This document shows, piece by piece, positions 45,143 to 54,168 of a DNA stretch of 64,000 bases. The notes under the pieces were generated by a model that worked only from the letters and a program-made list of their open reading frames with translations, had not been told where the DNA came from and searched no databases. Each line of letters starts with the position of its first letter. Within the stretch, counting starts at the first letter, position 1. Source of the DNA: G965216905 sp965216905 (lineage in GTDB: Bacteria; Actinomycetota; Acidimicrobiia; Spongiisociales; ZC4RG35); contig OZ244213.1 in NCBI GenBank assembly GCA_965216905.1, forward strand, positions 1,302,001 to 1,366,000. Reading direction: 5' to 3'. A program made the translations under genes and the position numbers.

Positions 45143-45643
45143 GTGGCCCAAGTTCGGCGCGTTCGGCGCATCATCCGAAAGATCGACTCCTGGACCGTCT
45201 TCAAGGTGTCGGCCGTGTTCTGGTTCGTGGTCGGCTTGGCACTGGTCCTGGGATCGGTGATGTTCTGGTCGATCGTCGACGCATCGGGCATCCCCGACGA
45301 CATCACGGAGCGTCTCATCGGGATCGGGCTGTTCGATCCCGGGGCAGACCCGTTCGGCAACAGCGAGCAGTTCCTGCGGATTGCCATCTTCGGTTCGATC
45401 GTCTTCTCCGTGTCGGCCGTCGGCCTGTGCACGCTGGCCGCCGTGATGTACAACCTGATCTCCGACGTCGTCGGCGGGGTCGAGTTCGTGGTCCTCGAAG
45501 AGTCGTTGGCGGCCCCCGCTCCCGGACCCCGCCCCTACGCCGCGCCACCCGTGCCGGCCAACGCCGGGAACGGCGGCCGGGTCACCGGAACGTCCTCGAT
45601 CGACGACCCGACCGAGGAAACCCCGGTCGTCACGTCCCGCTGA
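45143..45643 (+). CDS. DUF3566 transmembrane protein
   Basis: This 166-residue protein has a short basic cytoplasmic N-terminus, two membrane segments (about 20-44 and 78-105) and a Pro/Ala/Thr-rich C-terminal tail. IDSWTVFKVSAVFWF and the LISDVVGGVEFVVLEE end are typical of DUF3566, found after gyrA across actinobacteria (Rv0007 in M. tuberculosis). In Mycobacterium the relative is a division-associated membrane protein. The GTG start has GAGGAGG upstream. It lacks the long N-terminal disordered region of many members. Confidence 0.9.
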   Translation: MAQVRRVRRIIRKIDSWTVFKVSAVFWFVVGLALVLGSVMFWSIVDASGIPDDITERLIGIGLFDPGADPFGNSEQFLRIAIFGSIVFSVSAVGLCTLAAVMYNLISDVVGGVEFVVLEESLAAPAPGPRPYAAPPVPANAGNGGRVTGTSSIDDPTEETPVVTSR

Positions 45644-45653
45644 TCGTTCCGCG

Positions 45654-46298
45654 ATGACGCCTCCACGGTCTCTGGCCGGGCCGATGACCGTGGCCGTGAG
45701 GGCTCGGACCGACCGCCATGTTCGGATCGTGGCAGCACTCGCCGCGCACCCGAGGTGCGACGAGGTGATCGTCGTCGGGCGCCCGGTCCCGAGGAGTTGG
45801 GGTGAGGGAGTTCGACAGCAGGAAGACACCACCGGTGCGGGCGTGGTCGTCGATCCGGAACCCGCGGATGGGGGCGTTCACGTCACCGGTGGTTCGGCAT
45901 TGGGCGGCCCCGGAACCGGCATCGTGGACGCGTCGCCGGAAGGGCTTGCCCGGGCACTGGCCACGCGGCTCGATACGGCCGAGGCCGCCTGGACCGTCCC
46001 CGGCGAGCGCCAGCGCCAAGCAGCATCCTCATATCCGTTCCCGTCCCCGGTGGGTGTCGTCCGTGGAACCGATGGCCGTGCACCGGTCGGGGGAGATTTC
46101 GCGGCGGCCGGTGCGTTCACGGCGACGGCGACCATCGCCGTCGTCGACGATCTGCGATTCCTCGAGGCGGTCTGCCTGGCGGCCGGTGCGCTCGTGGCCC
46201 TGCCCGCCCCTCGATCTGCCACCCCGGTTTGGGAGCGTGCCGAGGAGTACATCGTTGCGTGCGAGCAGTTGGGAGTGGTGGTCGCCGAAGCCGGCTGA
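45654..46298 (+). CDS. Hypothetical protein
   Basis: This 214-residue protein is not recognised. Third-position GC is high and the frame is uninterrupted, so it is probably real. The N-terminus MTVAVRARTDRHVRIVAALAAHPRCDEVIVVG alternates like a Rossmann beta-alpha unit, and a Gly-rich segment follows. No signal peptide or membrane helix is seen. It starts 10 bp after the DUF3566 gene and ends about 100 bp before the SAH riboswitch. MTVAVRARTD, 12 codons later, is an alternative start. Confidence 0.6.
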   Translation: MTPPRSLAGPMTVAVRARTDRHVRIVAALAAHPRCDEVIVVGRPVPRSWGEGVRQQEDTTGAGVVVDPEPADGGVHVTGGSALGGPGTGIVDASPEGLARALATRLDTAEAAWTVPGERQRQAASSYPFPSPVGVVRGTDGRAPVGGDFAAAGAFTATATIAVVDDLRFLEAVCLAAGALVALPAPRSATPVWERAEEYIVACEQLGVVVAEAG

Positions 46299-46394
46299 CC
46301 CGCCGCCTCCTCGAGCCCGGCCCTGCTGGTGCGATGAAGTCGGTGTGAGATGATCCCTTTCGGTCGGCGCGCCGACGCGATACCATGGCCTCAG

Positions 46395-46512
46395 CGCTCG
46401 CCGAGGGGCGCTGCGACCATCGCAACCGGTCGTCGCAACCATTGCGACCACGGTTCGCCGGTGGCCAGGCTCGGCTCGAGCGCCCGGTACCAACCGGAGT
46501 AACGGCGCCCCT
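46395..46512 (+). promoter_or_regulatory. SAH riboswitch
   Basis: The leader of ahcY matches the S-adenosylhomocysteine riboswitch. GCCGAG (46400-46405) pairs with CTCGGC (46470-46475) in the main stem, and the conserved GCGCTGCGAC (46408-46417) and CCAGGCTCGG (46465-46474) blocks are present. GGGGCGC (46405-46411) can pair with GCGCCCC (46505-46511) to give the pseudoknot stem next to the ribosome binding site (GGAGG, 46521). SAH binding is expected to turn on ahcY so the cell removes SAH. The structure is read by eye. Confidence 0.88.
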
Positions 46513-46529
46513 GCGATGCAGGAGGAACC

Positions 46530-47966
46530 ATGCAACCTTCGACGGAAACCGACGTGCGACGCGTCGGCGATTACCAAATCCGCGACATCGGGCTGGCCGA
46601 GCTGGGTCGAAAGCGGATTCGCATGGCCGAGGAGGAGATGCCCGGCCTGATGGCGATCCGGGAACGGTACGCCACCACCAAGCCGCTCAACGGGGTTCGG
46701 GTGACGGGTTCGCTTCACATGACGAAGGAGACCGCCGTCCTCATCGAGACCCTGAAGGCGCTGGGGGCTTCCGTTCGGTGGGCGAGCTGCAACATCTTCT
46801 CGACCCAGGACGATGCCGCCGCCGCGATCGCCGACGCCGGGATCCCCGTGTTCGCCTGGAAGGGCGAAACGCTCGCCGAGTATTGGCAGGCGACTCTCGA
46901 TGCACTGTCGCATCCCGACGGCCGGGGGCCCCAGCTGGTGGTCGACGACGGCGGTGATGCCACCCTTCTGATTCACAAGGGCGTGGAGATGGAGGAGGGT
47001 TCCGACTGGGTCGACGAGCCTGGCACCAACGACGAGGAGCAGGTGATCAAGGATCTGCTTCGTCGCACCCGCCGGGAGCGGCCCGGATTCTGGACCCAGC
47101 TGGCGGCAGATTGGCAGGGTGTCTCCGAAGAGACGACGACCGGCGTCCATCGCCTCTACCAACTCGCGGAACAGGGAAAACTGTTGGTCCCGGCGATCAA
47201 TGTGAACGACTCGGTCACGAAGTCCAAGTTCGACAACCTGTACGGATGTCGCGAGTCATTGGCAGACGGGATCAAGCGGGCCACCGACCTGATGATCGCC
47301 GGCAAGGTTGCGGTCGTCTGCGGATACGGGGACGTGGGGAAGGGCTCGGCGCAGAGCCTGCGGAGCTACGGAGCTCGCGTCATCGTGACCGAGATCGACC
47401 CGATCAACGCATTGCAGGCGGCGATGGCGGGGTTCGAGGTGACCACGCTCGAGAAGACCCTCGGCGAGGCGGACATCTATGTCACCGCCACGGGCAATCG
47501 GGACATCATCACGCTCGAGCACATGCGCCAGATGAAAGACAACGCCCTGGTCTGCAACATCGGCCACTTCGACAACGAGATCCAGATGAGCCGGCTCAAC
47601 GAAGCCGATGACATCGAGCGCGACACGATCAAGCCCGGCGTCGACCACTACACGTTCTCCGATGGTTCGTCGATCTACGTGCTCGCCGAAGGGCGTCTCG
47701 TGAATCTCGGAGTGGCGCACGGCCATCCGTCATTCGTGATGTCCAACAGCTTCTCCAACCAGACACTCGCTCAGATCGACCTCTGGGAGAAGCGCGGTTC
47801 GTACGAGAAGCAGGTGTACCGGCTGCCCAAGCGGCTCGACGAAGAGGTGGCTCGGTTGCACCTCGACCAGATCGGTGTGGAGCTGACGACGCTCACCCCC
47901 GAGCAAGCCGAGTACCTGGATGTTCCGGTCGAGGGGCCGTACAAGCCGGAGCACTATCGGTACTGA
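46530..47966 (+). CDS. ahcY: Adenosylhomocysteinase
   Basis: AhcY (478 residues) splits S-adenosylhomocysteine into homocysteine and adenosine in the methyl cycle. The NAD-binding motif [30 protein letters not shown], the substrate Lys/Asp segment [18 protein letters not shown] and the C-terminal PEHYRY are diagnostic. It is the long form with a 40-residue insertion (about 150-190) seen in actinobacteria. GGAGG lies 4 nt before the ATG. The upstream SAH riboswitch provides feedback, and a strong hairpin follows. Confidence 0.98.
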   Translation: MQPSTETDVRRVGDYQIRDIGLAELGRKRIRMAEEEMPGLMAIRERYATTKPLNGVRVTGSLHMTKETAVLIETLKALGASVRWASCNIFSTQDDAAAAIADAGIPVFAWKGETLAEYWQATLDALSHPDGRGPQLVVDDGGDATLLIHKGVEMEEGSDWVDEPGTNDEEQVIKDLLRRTRRERPGFWTQLAADWQGVSEETTTGVHRLYQLAEQGKLLVPAINVNDSVTKSKFDNLYGCRESLADGIKRATDLMIAGKVAVVCGYGDVGKGSAQSLRSYGARVIVTEIDPINALQAAMAGFEVTTLEKTLGEADIYVTATGNRDIITLEHMRQMKDNALVCNIGHFDNEIQMSRLNEADDIERDTIKPGVDHYTFSDGSSIYVLAEGRLVNLGVAHGHPSFVMSNSFSNQTLAQIDLWEKRGSYEKQVYRLPKRLDEEVARLHLDQIGVELTTLTPEQAEYLDVPVEGPYKPEHYRY

Positions 47967-47989
47967 GAACCTGGTCACGACGACGAGAA

Positions 47990-48020
47990 GAGGCCCCGCA
48001 GCGCTTCGCTGCGGGGCCTC
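47990..48020. terminator. Strong hairpin after ahcY
   Basis: GAGGCCCCGCAGCG (47990-48003), a CTT loop and CGCTGCGGGGCCTC (48007-48020) form a perfect 14-bp stem 24 bp after the ahcY stop. There is no U run, so it may work as a bidirectional or Rho-assisted terminator between the convergent ahcY and Hpt genes. Confidence 0.7.
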
Positions 48021-48061
48021 GTGCGTCGAGCTGCGCCGGTCGTCACCCTCCAGGGCGTCGT

Positions 48062-48421
48062 TCAGGGAAGCTCCGAGAGCAAGCGGTCGATGGCTCCCGC
48101 CAGTTGTTCCAACTCGTGGACCAGGGCGGGGATCAGGAGCGCCACGTTCTCGTGGTTGCGGGCGGCGGCCTCCAGTTCGGCGGCTCCGGTGGAGGCGCGC
48201 GCGGCGCCCAACATCCCGAGCATGCCCTTCAGCAGATGCGCGGTGTCCCCCACCACTCCGATGTCAGGACTCGAGAGGCGCTGGCGGGCCTCGGGTAGTT
48301 CGTCTCGAGCCGCCTCGAGGACGATCCGCGTGAGCTCCGGGTCGCCGGCGGTTTGGGTTGCCAGATACTCCCGGTCGAGCACGGGCACGGTCGGCCTTGG
48401 CTGGATGGGTTGGCGATGCAT
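48062..48421 (-). CDS. Hpt-domain phosphotransfer protein
   Basis: This protein of about 119 residues is essentially one Hpt domain. AHLLKGMLGMLGA holds the phospho-accepting His (H62) in the HxxKG pattern, in a four-helix-bundle context (VLDREYLATQT, then ELEAAARNHENV, then LVHELEQLAGAI). Such proteins relay phosphate between response regulators. The kinases and regulators at 49.2-53.4 kb are the obvious partners, though it is not in their operon. The ATG at 48421 is used; an in-frame extension upstream is unlikely because it crosses the divergent lipoprotein start. Confidence 0.85.
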   Translation of the reverse strand: MHRQPIQPRPTVPVLDREYLATQTAGDPELTRIVLEAARDELPEARQRLSSPDIGVVGDTAHLLKGMLGMLGAARASTGAAELEAAARNHENVALLIPALVHELEQLAGAIDRLLSELP

Positions 48422-48504
48422 GGTGCGCCTGTCGGCCGCGCAGCCGCCCAGCCAAGGGAGTTCTCCACGTGGCGCTCGGATACCGACCGGAATACCATGC
48501 GCAG

Positions 48505-49155
48505 GTGTTCGGCGATCCAAAAACACCCCACGCCCTCCGTGCAGTCATGGCCGTATTCCTTCTGCTGACGGTCGCCTCCTGTGATTCGTGGGCAGAGTCG
48601 GCTCGCCAGGCGGACGAACAGGATCTCGACGCCGCGTTCGCGACGAGCGAGGTCACGGTCGACACCGCCCCGATCATCACCGGGTCACCGCCGACAACCG
48701 AGGCGGCCCCGTCCACGACCGTGGCTGAGACCACCACTTCCGTGGCGGGTCCGCCCGAAACCCTGCAGCCGGCCCGAATCGAGACGGCACCGCCGGCGAC
48801 TGCCGCTCCGACCACGGTGCCGCCACCAACGACCACCTCGACGCTGCGAGTCGTGGCCGTTCCGCCGCAGCCGACGACGACGTTGGTCGCCTCGGAGCCC
48901 ATCGGCTGGATTGCCGTGCTGGCCTCCCTGTCGACCGCCAACTACACGCGGCAGGCGGCGGCCGATTGGCGTCTCGAGATCGGGCTGAGCGATGCCGAGC
49001 TGTTGCTCAGCGACGACTACACCACCCTCACCCCTGGGTACTGGGTGCTGTACGAGGGCCCCTACGCCGGCAAGGACGCGGCGGTGGCTGCCTGTTCCCG
49101 CAACGCCGGCACGGTTTCGGGCTGCTACCCACGCCAGCTTGCCCTCGCCGGATAG
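48505..49155 (+). CDS. Lipoprotein with Thr/Pro-rich spacer and SPOR-like domain
   Basis: From the GTG at 48505 this 216-residue protein has a lipoprotein signal (VMAVFLLLTVASC) and a long Thr/Pro/Ala/Ser linker rich in TTT and PPT. The C-terminal domain (WIAVLASLSTANY, then LLLSDDYTTLTPGYWVLYEGPYAG and GCYPRQL) resembles SPOR-like peptidoglycan-binding domains at the ends of actinobacterial surface proteins. It is divergent from the Hpt gene by 83 bp and convergent with the REC-PAS kinase. An ATG at 48547 would leave a very short signal. Confidence 0.65.
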   Translation: MFGDPKTPHALRAVMAVFLLLTVASCDSWAESARQADEQDLDAAFATSEVTVDTAPIITGSPPTTEAAPSTTVAETTTSVAGPPETLQPARIETAPPATAAPTTVPPPTTTSTLRVVAVPPQPTTTLVASEPIGWIAVLASLSTANYTRQAAADWRLEIGLSDAELLLSDDYTTLTPGYWVLYEGPYAGKDAAVAACSRNAGTVSGCYPRQLALAG

Positions 49156-49163
49156 CGCGCCGC

Positions 49164-51122
49164 TCAGCCGGAGGGACCAACCACCGGCGTAGCGGTCGGC
49201 TGCGGCGGCCCATCGCCGGTCCCTCGATCACCCTCGCGTTCCTGATCGGCGGCGACCGGGAGTGTCAGCTCCACCGTGGTGCCCTGCCCGAGCGTCGATG
49301 TGACGTGGACCGAGCCACCGTGGTGCTCGACGATGCGCTTGACGATGAAGAGCCCGAGTCCCGTGCCCTGGATGTTGCGGACGCCGGCTGCGGTCGATCG
49401 GAAGAACCGAGTGAAGAGCTGTTGTTGGTCGAGGTCGGACATCCCGATTCCGGTGTCCGTGATCCGGATCGTCACGACGTGGTTGCGCCGTCGGGCCTCG
49501 ACTCTCACGGTGCCCTTGGCCGGCGTGTATTTCACGGCATTCGTGAGCACGTTGAGCAACACCCGATCGATCTGGGCCGGCTCACCCATGACGAAGATGG
49601 AGGGATCGACGTCCGGCAGGCCGATGGTGACGCCCTTGGCCTCGGCGGTGGGGGCGATGACGAGCACCGCATCGTGGATCATGTTGGCCAGGTCCATGCG
49701 GATCGGCCGGTACTCCAGGCCCCCGGCTTCGAGACGGGAGAATTCGAGCAGGTTCTCGACGGTCGTGCCGAGTCGCTGGACTCCCCGTTCCATCAGCGAG
49801 ACGAGTTCGTCTTCTTGGGCGGTGGCGAGGCCCTCGCGCAACTCCCGCAGCATCTCCAGGCAACCCGACACACTGGTCAGTGGCGTACGGAGTTCGTGCG
49901 ACACGGTGGCCACGAAGTCGGCACGCACTTGTTCGATCTCGCGGAGGCGGGCGACCACCTCTCGCTCCTGTTCGAGGGCCGATGCCAGCGCATCGACCGC
50001 ACGCTTCCGCTCGGTGATGTCGACGAGCTGGACCAGATGCTCGTCGGCGGGACCATCAGGAGAGTCCAGCGTCGTGATTTGGGCCGAGCACCAGACGGGG
50101 GAGTCGTAGAGGGGAAGGAGTCGGTGTTCGCTGGTCACCGCCGGGTTGTCCTGGCCGAGACCGACCTGCGCCAGGAGCGCGTCGGCGTCGGAGATGACCT
50201 CCTGGAGCGACCCTGCGTTCCGGTGGCCGACCAGCACCCGATACGCCTCGTTTGAATCGACGATCGCGCCGCCGGCATCGACGACGGCCATCGCCACGGG
50301 TGAGCCGGCGAAGGCCGACCGGAATCGATACTCCATCTGCCGCCGCTCGCTCTCGGCCCGCTTCATCGCCGTGACGTCGCGTAGGAGTCCCTCGAACTCG
50401 ACGATCCCGGTCTGTGGGTCGGTGCTCACGAAGAGTCGAGGTTCCAACCACACGACGCGTCCGTCATCGCAGAGATGCCGGAGCGCCTGGGCCGGTTCGC
50501 CGCGGCCGGTACTCCACGGTGGCCCGCTCGCCGCCGGGCGGTCGTCGGGGTGGATCGTCTCGTAGAGTACGGCCGGATCGTGGGCGGTGGACGACGAAAT
50601 GCCGAGCAGTCGCTCCACGGCGGGGCCCACGTAATCAAATGCCACCCGATCCACGATCCGGCCGCGAATCACGATGTCGGGTGCCGCCTCCACCAGGCGG
50701 CGGTAGTGGCGCTCGGAGGCCTGAAGCTGCTGGGCGATTCGTCGGCGTTCGACACAGTGGTTGATCGAGCGCAGCAGCACGTGCTCGTCGATGTGGTTCT
50801 TGTCGAGGAAGTCGTCGGCGCCTCGGTGGATGGCGCGAACCCCGAGATCTCGTTCCCGGGCTCCCGTCAACACCACCACGGGGATGCGCGGATGGCGGGC
50901 TCGAATGGCCGTGATGGTCTCCAGACCGTGCGAATCGGGAAGGGACAGGTCGACCAGCATGCAATCTGCGCCGAAACGCTCGACGTGGTCCAGGGCCGGC
51001 GTCAGGCGGTCGAAGGACCGGAGCTCGAATCCCGGGTCCGCGTTCCCTTCGAGCAACGCCTCGATGTATGCGGCATCGGCGGGATTGTCCTCCACCGTCA
51101 CCAATCGGATGGTCGGGTTCAT
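49164..51122 (-). CDS. Response regulator-PAS-PAS-histidine kinase hybrid
   Basis: This 652-residue cytosolic protein starts with a receiver domain (VTVEDNPADA, phospho-acceptor D58 in MLVDLSLPD). Two PAS-type sensor domains follow (about 140-265 and 270-390, each ending in a DVT/DIT-type loop). A HisKA domain (DFVATVSHELRTPLTS, with the phospho-His near 420) and a HATPase domain (NVLTNAVKYTPAKG, DTGIGM, GTGLGLFIVKRIVEHHGG) end the protein. A receiver at the N-terminus means it can be phosphorylated by another kinase and signal onward. It overlaps the single-REC gene by ATGA. Confidence 0.92.
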   Translation of the reverse strand: MNPTIRLVTVEDNPADAAYIEALLEGNADPGFELRSFDRLTPALDHVERFGADCMLVDLSLPDSHGLETITAIRARHPRIPVVVLTGARERDLGVRAIHRGADDFLDKNHIDEHVLLRSINHCVERRRIAQQLQASERHYRRLVEAAPDIVIRGRIVDRVAFDYVGPAVERLLGISSSTAHDPAVLYETIHPDDRPAASGPPWSTGRGEPAQALRHLCDDGRVVWLEPRLFVSTDPQTGIVEFEGLLRDVTAMKRAESERRQMEYRFRSAFAGSPVAMAVVDAGGAIVDSNEAYRVLVGHRNAGSLQEVISDADALLAQVGLGQDNPAVTSEHRLLPLYDSPVWCSAQITTLDSPDGPADEHLVQLVDITERKRAVDALASALEQEREVVARLREIEQVRADFVATVSHELRTPLTSVSGCLEMLRELREGLATAQEDELVSLMERGVQRLGTTVENLLEFSRLEAGGLEYRPIRMDLANMIHDAVLVIAPTAEAKGVTIGLPDVDPSIFVMGEPAQIDRVLLNVLTNAVKYTPAKGTVRVEARRRNHVVTIRITDTGIGMSDLDQQQLFTRFFRSTAAGVRNIQGTGLGLFIVKRIVEHHGGSVHVTSTLGQGTTVELTLPVAADQEREGDRGTGDGPPQPTATPVVGPSG

Positions 51123-51556
51123 GCCGGGGTTTGGAGACGGCGAGGCAGGGTGGCGACTTCGAGCCAGAAGCGAGCGACCACCCCGATTGCATGCAGGGTC
51201 TCGTCCACCCCGAAGGGCTTGTGGACATACGCGTTGGCACCCGCCCGATACGCCGAGGCCACGTCGTCGGGGGATTGTGAGGTGGTGAGCATCACCACGG
51301 TCAGTGCGGTGGTTGAGGCATTGGCGCGAATCTCGGCCAGCACTTCCAGTCCGTTCCGCCTGGGCAGATTGATGTCGAGTATGACGAGGTCGACGTCGTG
51401 GCCCTCGGGTCCGAGAAGGAACTCGATGGCGCGATCACCGTCGGTGACACACGTCCGCCTCGGGTCGATGCCGGCGGCTTCGAAGGCAGCGTCGAGCATG
51501 GCCAGGTCGGACGGACTGTCCTCCACCACGAGCACGTGGGACTGGGTCTGCTTCAT
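51119..51556 (-). CDS. Single-domain response regulator (Rcp1-like)
   Basis: This 145-residue protein is one receiver domain: acidic pair E12/D13 in VVEDSPSD, phospho-acceptor D61 in VILDINLPRRNG, conserved Thr in VVMLTTS and Lys in VHKPFG. There is no DNA-binding output domain. This type, as in Rcp1, often carries phosphate from a phytochrome-like kinase to an Hpt. It overlaps both neighbouring genes by ATGA, so it is made with the two kinases. Confidence 0.93.
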   Translation of the reverse strand: MKQTQSHVLVVEDSPSDLAMLDAAFEAAGIDPRRTCVTDGDRAIEFLLGPEGHDVDLVILDINLPRRNGLEVLAEIRANASTTALTVVMLTTSQSPDDVASAYRAGANAYVHKPFGVDETLHAIGVVARFWLEVATLPRRLQTPA

Positions 51557-53379
51557 GCCAGGATCTTCCGGTCCGAACCGGTGCGCGCGTGCGGAGCCAT
51601 GCTGGCCGGGAGGAAGATCGTGAAGGTGGAGCCTTCTCCCTCTCCCGAGACGACGCTGATGGTGCCGCCGTAGCCCTCGATGATCTTCCGGCAGATCGCC
51701 AGGCCCATGCCCGTCCCCGGATACTCGGTGCGGGTGTGGAGACGCTGGAACATCTCGAAAATGCGCTCGTGGTGGTCGGGGTGGATGCCAATCCCGTCAT
51801 CCTGGACGGAGATGACCCAACCTGCCTGCGTGGTCTGGGCGTCGACCATGACCGTCTGTGCCCCGTACTTGATGGCATTGCCGAGCAGGTTGGCGAAGAG
51901 CTGATTCATGTAGACGCGGTCGGCGACCACCGTCGGCAACGGAGCCGATCCGACCACGGCTTCGGCCTCCGTGATGATGGCCCGATGATCGGCGACCACC
52001 CCCGTCCAGACCTCGTCGAGGTCGACGATGTCGGCATCGCGATCCTGCCTGCCCACCCGCGAGAATGCCAGCAGGTCGTTGATCAGCGTCGACATCCGAC
52101 TCGCCGCGTCGACGGCGAACTCGATGTACTGGTCGGCCTTGTCATCGAGCCGGCCCTCGTACCGGCGTTGCAGGAGGCCGACGAAATTGGTGATCGTGCG
52201 GATCGGTTCTTGCAGGTCGTGGGAGGCGACGTACGCGAAGCGCTCCAGCTCGGCGTTCGACTGGCTCAACTCCTGCTCGGAGCGTCGGAGGTCGTCGGTC
52301 ATCACCTCGGCCAGCCGCAAGGCTCGTTCCCGCGACTTCATCGTCGAGAAGGTCAACCACCCGGCCATTGCCGCGATCAGCAGCCCGACTCCGAGCACGA
52401 TCCAGGGAAGCGCGGTCTCGAGCGGCGTGGTACCCGGGCCGATCGAGTGGAAGTGCAACGCCCAACGTCGGCCACCGACGTCGAGCGGGAGGACCGATGT
52501 GAGCTTTCCTTCCGACGAACCGTCGATGGCGTAGGTGGTACCGGCGAGGCTGTACATCAACTCGTCCGGCGTGGGCTGGAGTGGAGGTGACGTGTCCGAT
52601 GGTCCGACGTCGTACACCTCGAGTCCGAAGGCATCTGCTCGGCTGAGCACGCCGTCCATCAAGTCGCCCATTCGGAAGGCGGCGTACTCGACGGCGATGA
52701 ATGCTTGTCTCCGGCCCTCGACGGTCGAAGGGGGGAACGGCGCGTCGTAGTCGGCGAGCATCATCAGGAACGCCCGTTGCGATCCGGTCTCTTGGACCAG
52801 TGTGATGGGAGCGGTGGCCGCCAGGCGTCCGGTGTCGCGGGCACGTTCGACGGCGTCTCGCCGGTTCGGCTCGGAGAGGAAGTCGAGACCGAATGCCCGC
52901 TCGTTGCCTGCCTGCGGCTCGGTGTAGTCGATGATCACGTACTCGTCGCGAGGCCCCTCCGGGTGGGGCTCGAAGAGGGCATAGGGAAGCCCGCTGTGCC
53001 AGGTGTCCTCCCGCACTGCAGTGACGAAGCCACCCAGGTCTTCGTGCGTGACTCGCTCGGCCCGGCCCAGCACCTGGATACCGGGGTATCGCTGCGGAAT
53101 GTCCAGGTGTTCGACGAAACGATGGAACTCGGCCCTGGTCAGGAGCTCGGAGCCTGCCACCAGACCATGGCCGGCGTACAACGCCTCGGTGTACGCGTCG
53201 AGCCTGCGGGAGATGGCTTCGCGGGCGTCTTCGGTTCGATCGGCAAAGACGAGGGCGGCCCGCTCTCTGGTCGACGTGCCCACGAATACGGCCGCGCCGA
53301 CGGCGAGCGCCGCCACGACGGCACCCGCAACCACTGCTGACCAACGCGGCGATAGGGCCGGCAGCCGGAGAGTGCTCAT
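51553..53379 (-). CDS. CHASE-domain membrane histidine kinase
   Basis: This 608-residue kinase has a membrane segment near residues 13-35, an extracellular CHASE domain (about 70-270; RYPGIQVLGRAERV, EPNRRDAVERARDTG), a second membrane segment near 310 and a coiled coil. The HisKA domain is of the phytochrome-like type (FAYVASHDLQEPIRTITNFVGLL), followed by a HATPase domain (NLLGNAIKYGAQ, DDGIGIHPD, GTGMGLAICRKIIEGYGG). CHASE domains sense small ligands outside the cell. The ATG at 53379 has AAGG at 5 nt; a GTG two codons earlier is possible. First gene of the phosphorelay operon. Confidence 0.92.
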   Translation of the reverse strand: MSTLRLPALSPRWSAVVAGAVVAALAVGAAVFVGTSTRERAALVFADRTEDAREAISRRLDAYTEALYAGHGLVAGSELLTRAEFHRFVEHLDIPQRYPGIQVLGRAERVTHEDLGGFVTAVREDTWHSGLPYALFEPHPEGPRDEYVIIDYTEPQAGNERAFGLDFLSEPNRRDAVERARDTGRLAATAPITLVQETGSQRAFLMMLADYDAPFPPSTVEGRRQAFIAVEYAAFRMGDLMDGVLSRADAFGLEVYDVGPSDTSPPLQPTPDELMYSLAGTTYAIDGSSEGKLTSVLPLDVGGRRWALHFHSIGPGTTPLETALPWIVLGVGLLIAAMAGWLTFSTMKSRERALRLAEVMTDDLRRSEQELSQSNAELERFAYVASHDLQEPIRTITNFVGLLQRRYEGRLDDKADQYIEFAVDAASRMSTLINDLLAFSRVGRQDRDADIVDLDEVWTGVVADHRAIITEAEAVVGSAPLPTVVADRVYMNQLFANLLGNAIKYGAQTVMVDAQTTQAGWVISVQDDGIGIHPDHHERIFEMFQRLHTRTEYPGTGMGLAICRKIIEGYGGTISVVSGEGEGSTFTIFLPASMAPHARTGSDRKILA

Positions 53380-53454
53380 CCTCACCTTGTCGACAACTTC
53401 GCGGAGCGAGTTAACCGATCTCGGCGGGAGGAGCGTCGCTGGTCCTCGCGCAGA

Positions 53455-53880
53455 TCAGAAGAACTGGTCGATGAGGACGGCGTTTCCGTCGGGGTCGAGG
53501 ATCGAGATATGAGCCGGTCCAGACTCGCTTTCGGCTGCGACCCGCTGCTCGAGGTCCAAGCCGATCTCGTCGAGGCGACGCTGGATGTCTCGGACGTCCA
53601 GGAACCGTTCCAGTCGCTCCATACGGTTGGACAGACCGGGGTTGAAGGTGAGGATGTTGGCTTCGAACATCCCCTCGAACAGCCCGATGGTCGACTCGCC
53701 GTTCTTGAGGATCAGATAGTTGTGCTCCAGGTCACCGCCCGTGACCTCGAAGCCGAGCTTCTCGTAGAACGTGCGTGATCGTCCGAGGTCGGCAACGTTG
53801 AGCGAGATCGAGAAGGCACCCAGTTCCATCGATCCCGGGAGGCTCGGATCGGCGCCGTCGACGGTGGGCAGTTCTTCCAT
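53455..53880 (-). CDS. VOC (glyoxalase/bleomycin-resistance fold) protein
   Basis: This 141-residue protein has one VOC domain: [43 protein letters not shown] and [16 protein letters not shown] are typical. The family includes metal-dependent lyases, dioxygenases and antibiotic-binding proteins. The conserved His/Glu metal positions are not all evident, so the activity is open. Its stop lies 69-76 bp before the CHASE-kinase start, on the same strand. [12 protein letters not shown], 17 codons later, is an alternative start. Confidence 0.85.
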   Translation of the reverse strand: MEELPTVDGADPSLPGSMELGAFSISLNVADLGRSRTFYEKLGFEVTGGDLEHNYLILKNGESTIGLFEGMFEANILTFNPGLSNRMERLERFLDVRDIQRRLDEIGLDLEQRVAAESESGPAHISILDPDGNAVLIDQFF

Positions 53881-54168
53881 AGCCGCTCCTCGTTCGGGGT
53901 GGTACGGACATGTAACCCCATGCAGGGGCGATATGCCGTCGATAGTGTTTCCGCGATGGTCGATCGATCCCGGCCGGCGTGGGAGCGTGGCTGTCGCAAC
54001 CTTCCAAACGGCGGGCCGACCGCTGGCTGAGCGACCAGGCGATGTGAGGCGCTGGCTCGCTCCTGCACTCCGATGCCCAACGAGCCTCGATCGGCCGCCG
54101 ATTCGTCAACAGTCCTCGCAGGTGGGTGCCAGTCGTCGGAAGGGGTCAAACGCACGGGTCCGGCCATC
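53881..54168. other. Divergent gap between the VOC gene and hrpA
   Basis: This 288-bp gap should hold the promoters of both genes. I see no convincing -35/-10 pair, no small gene and no stable RNA. Confidence 0.4.
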
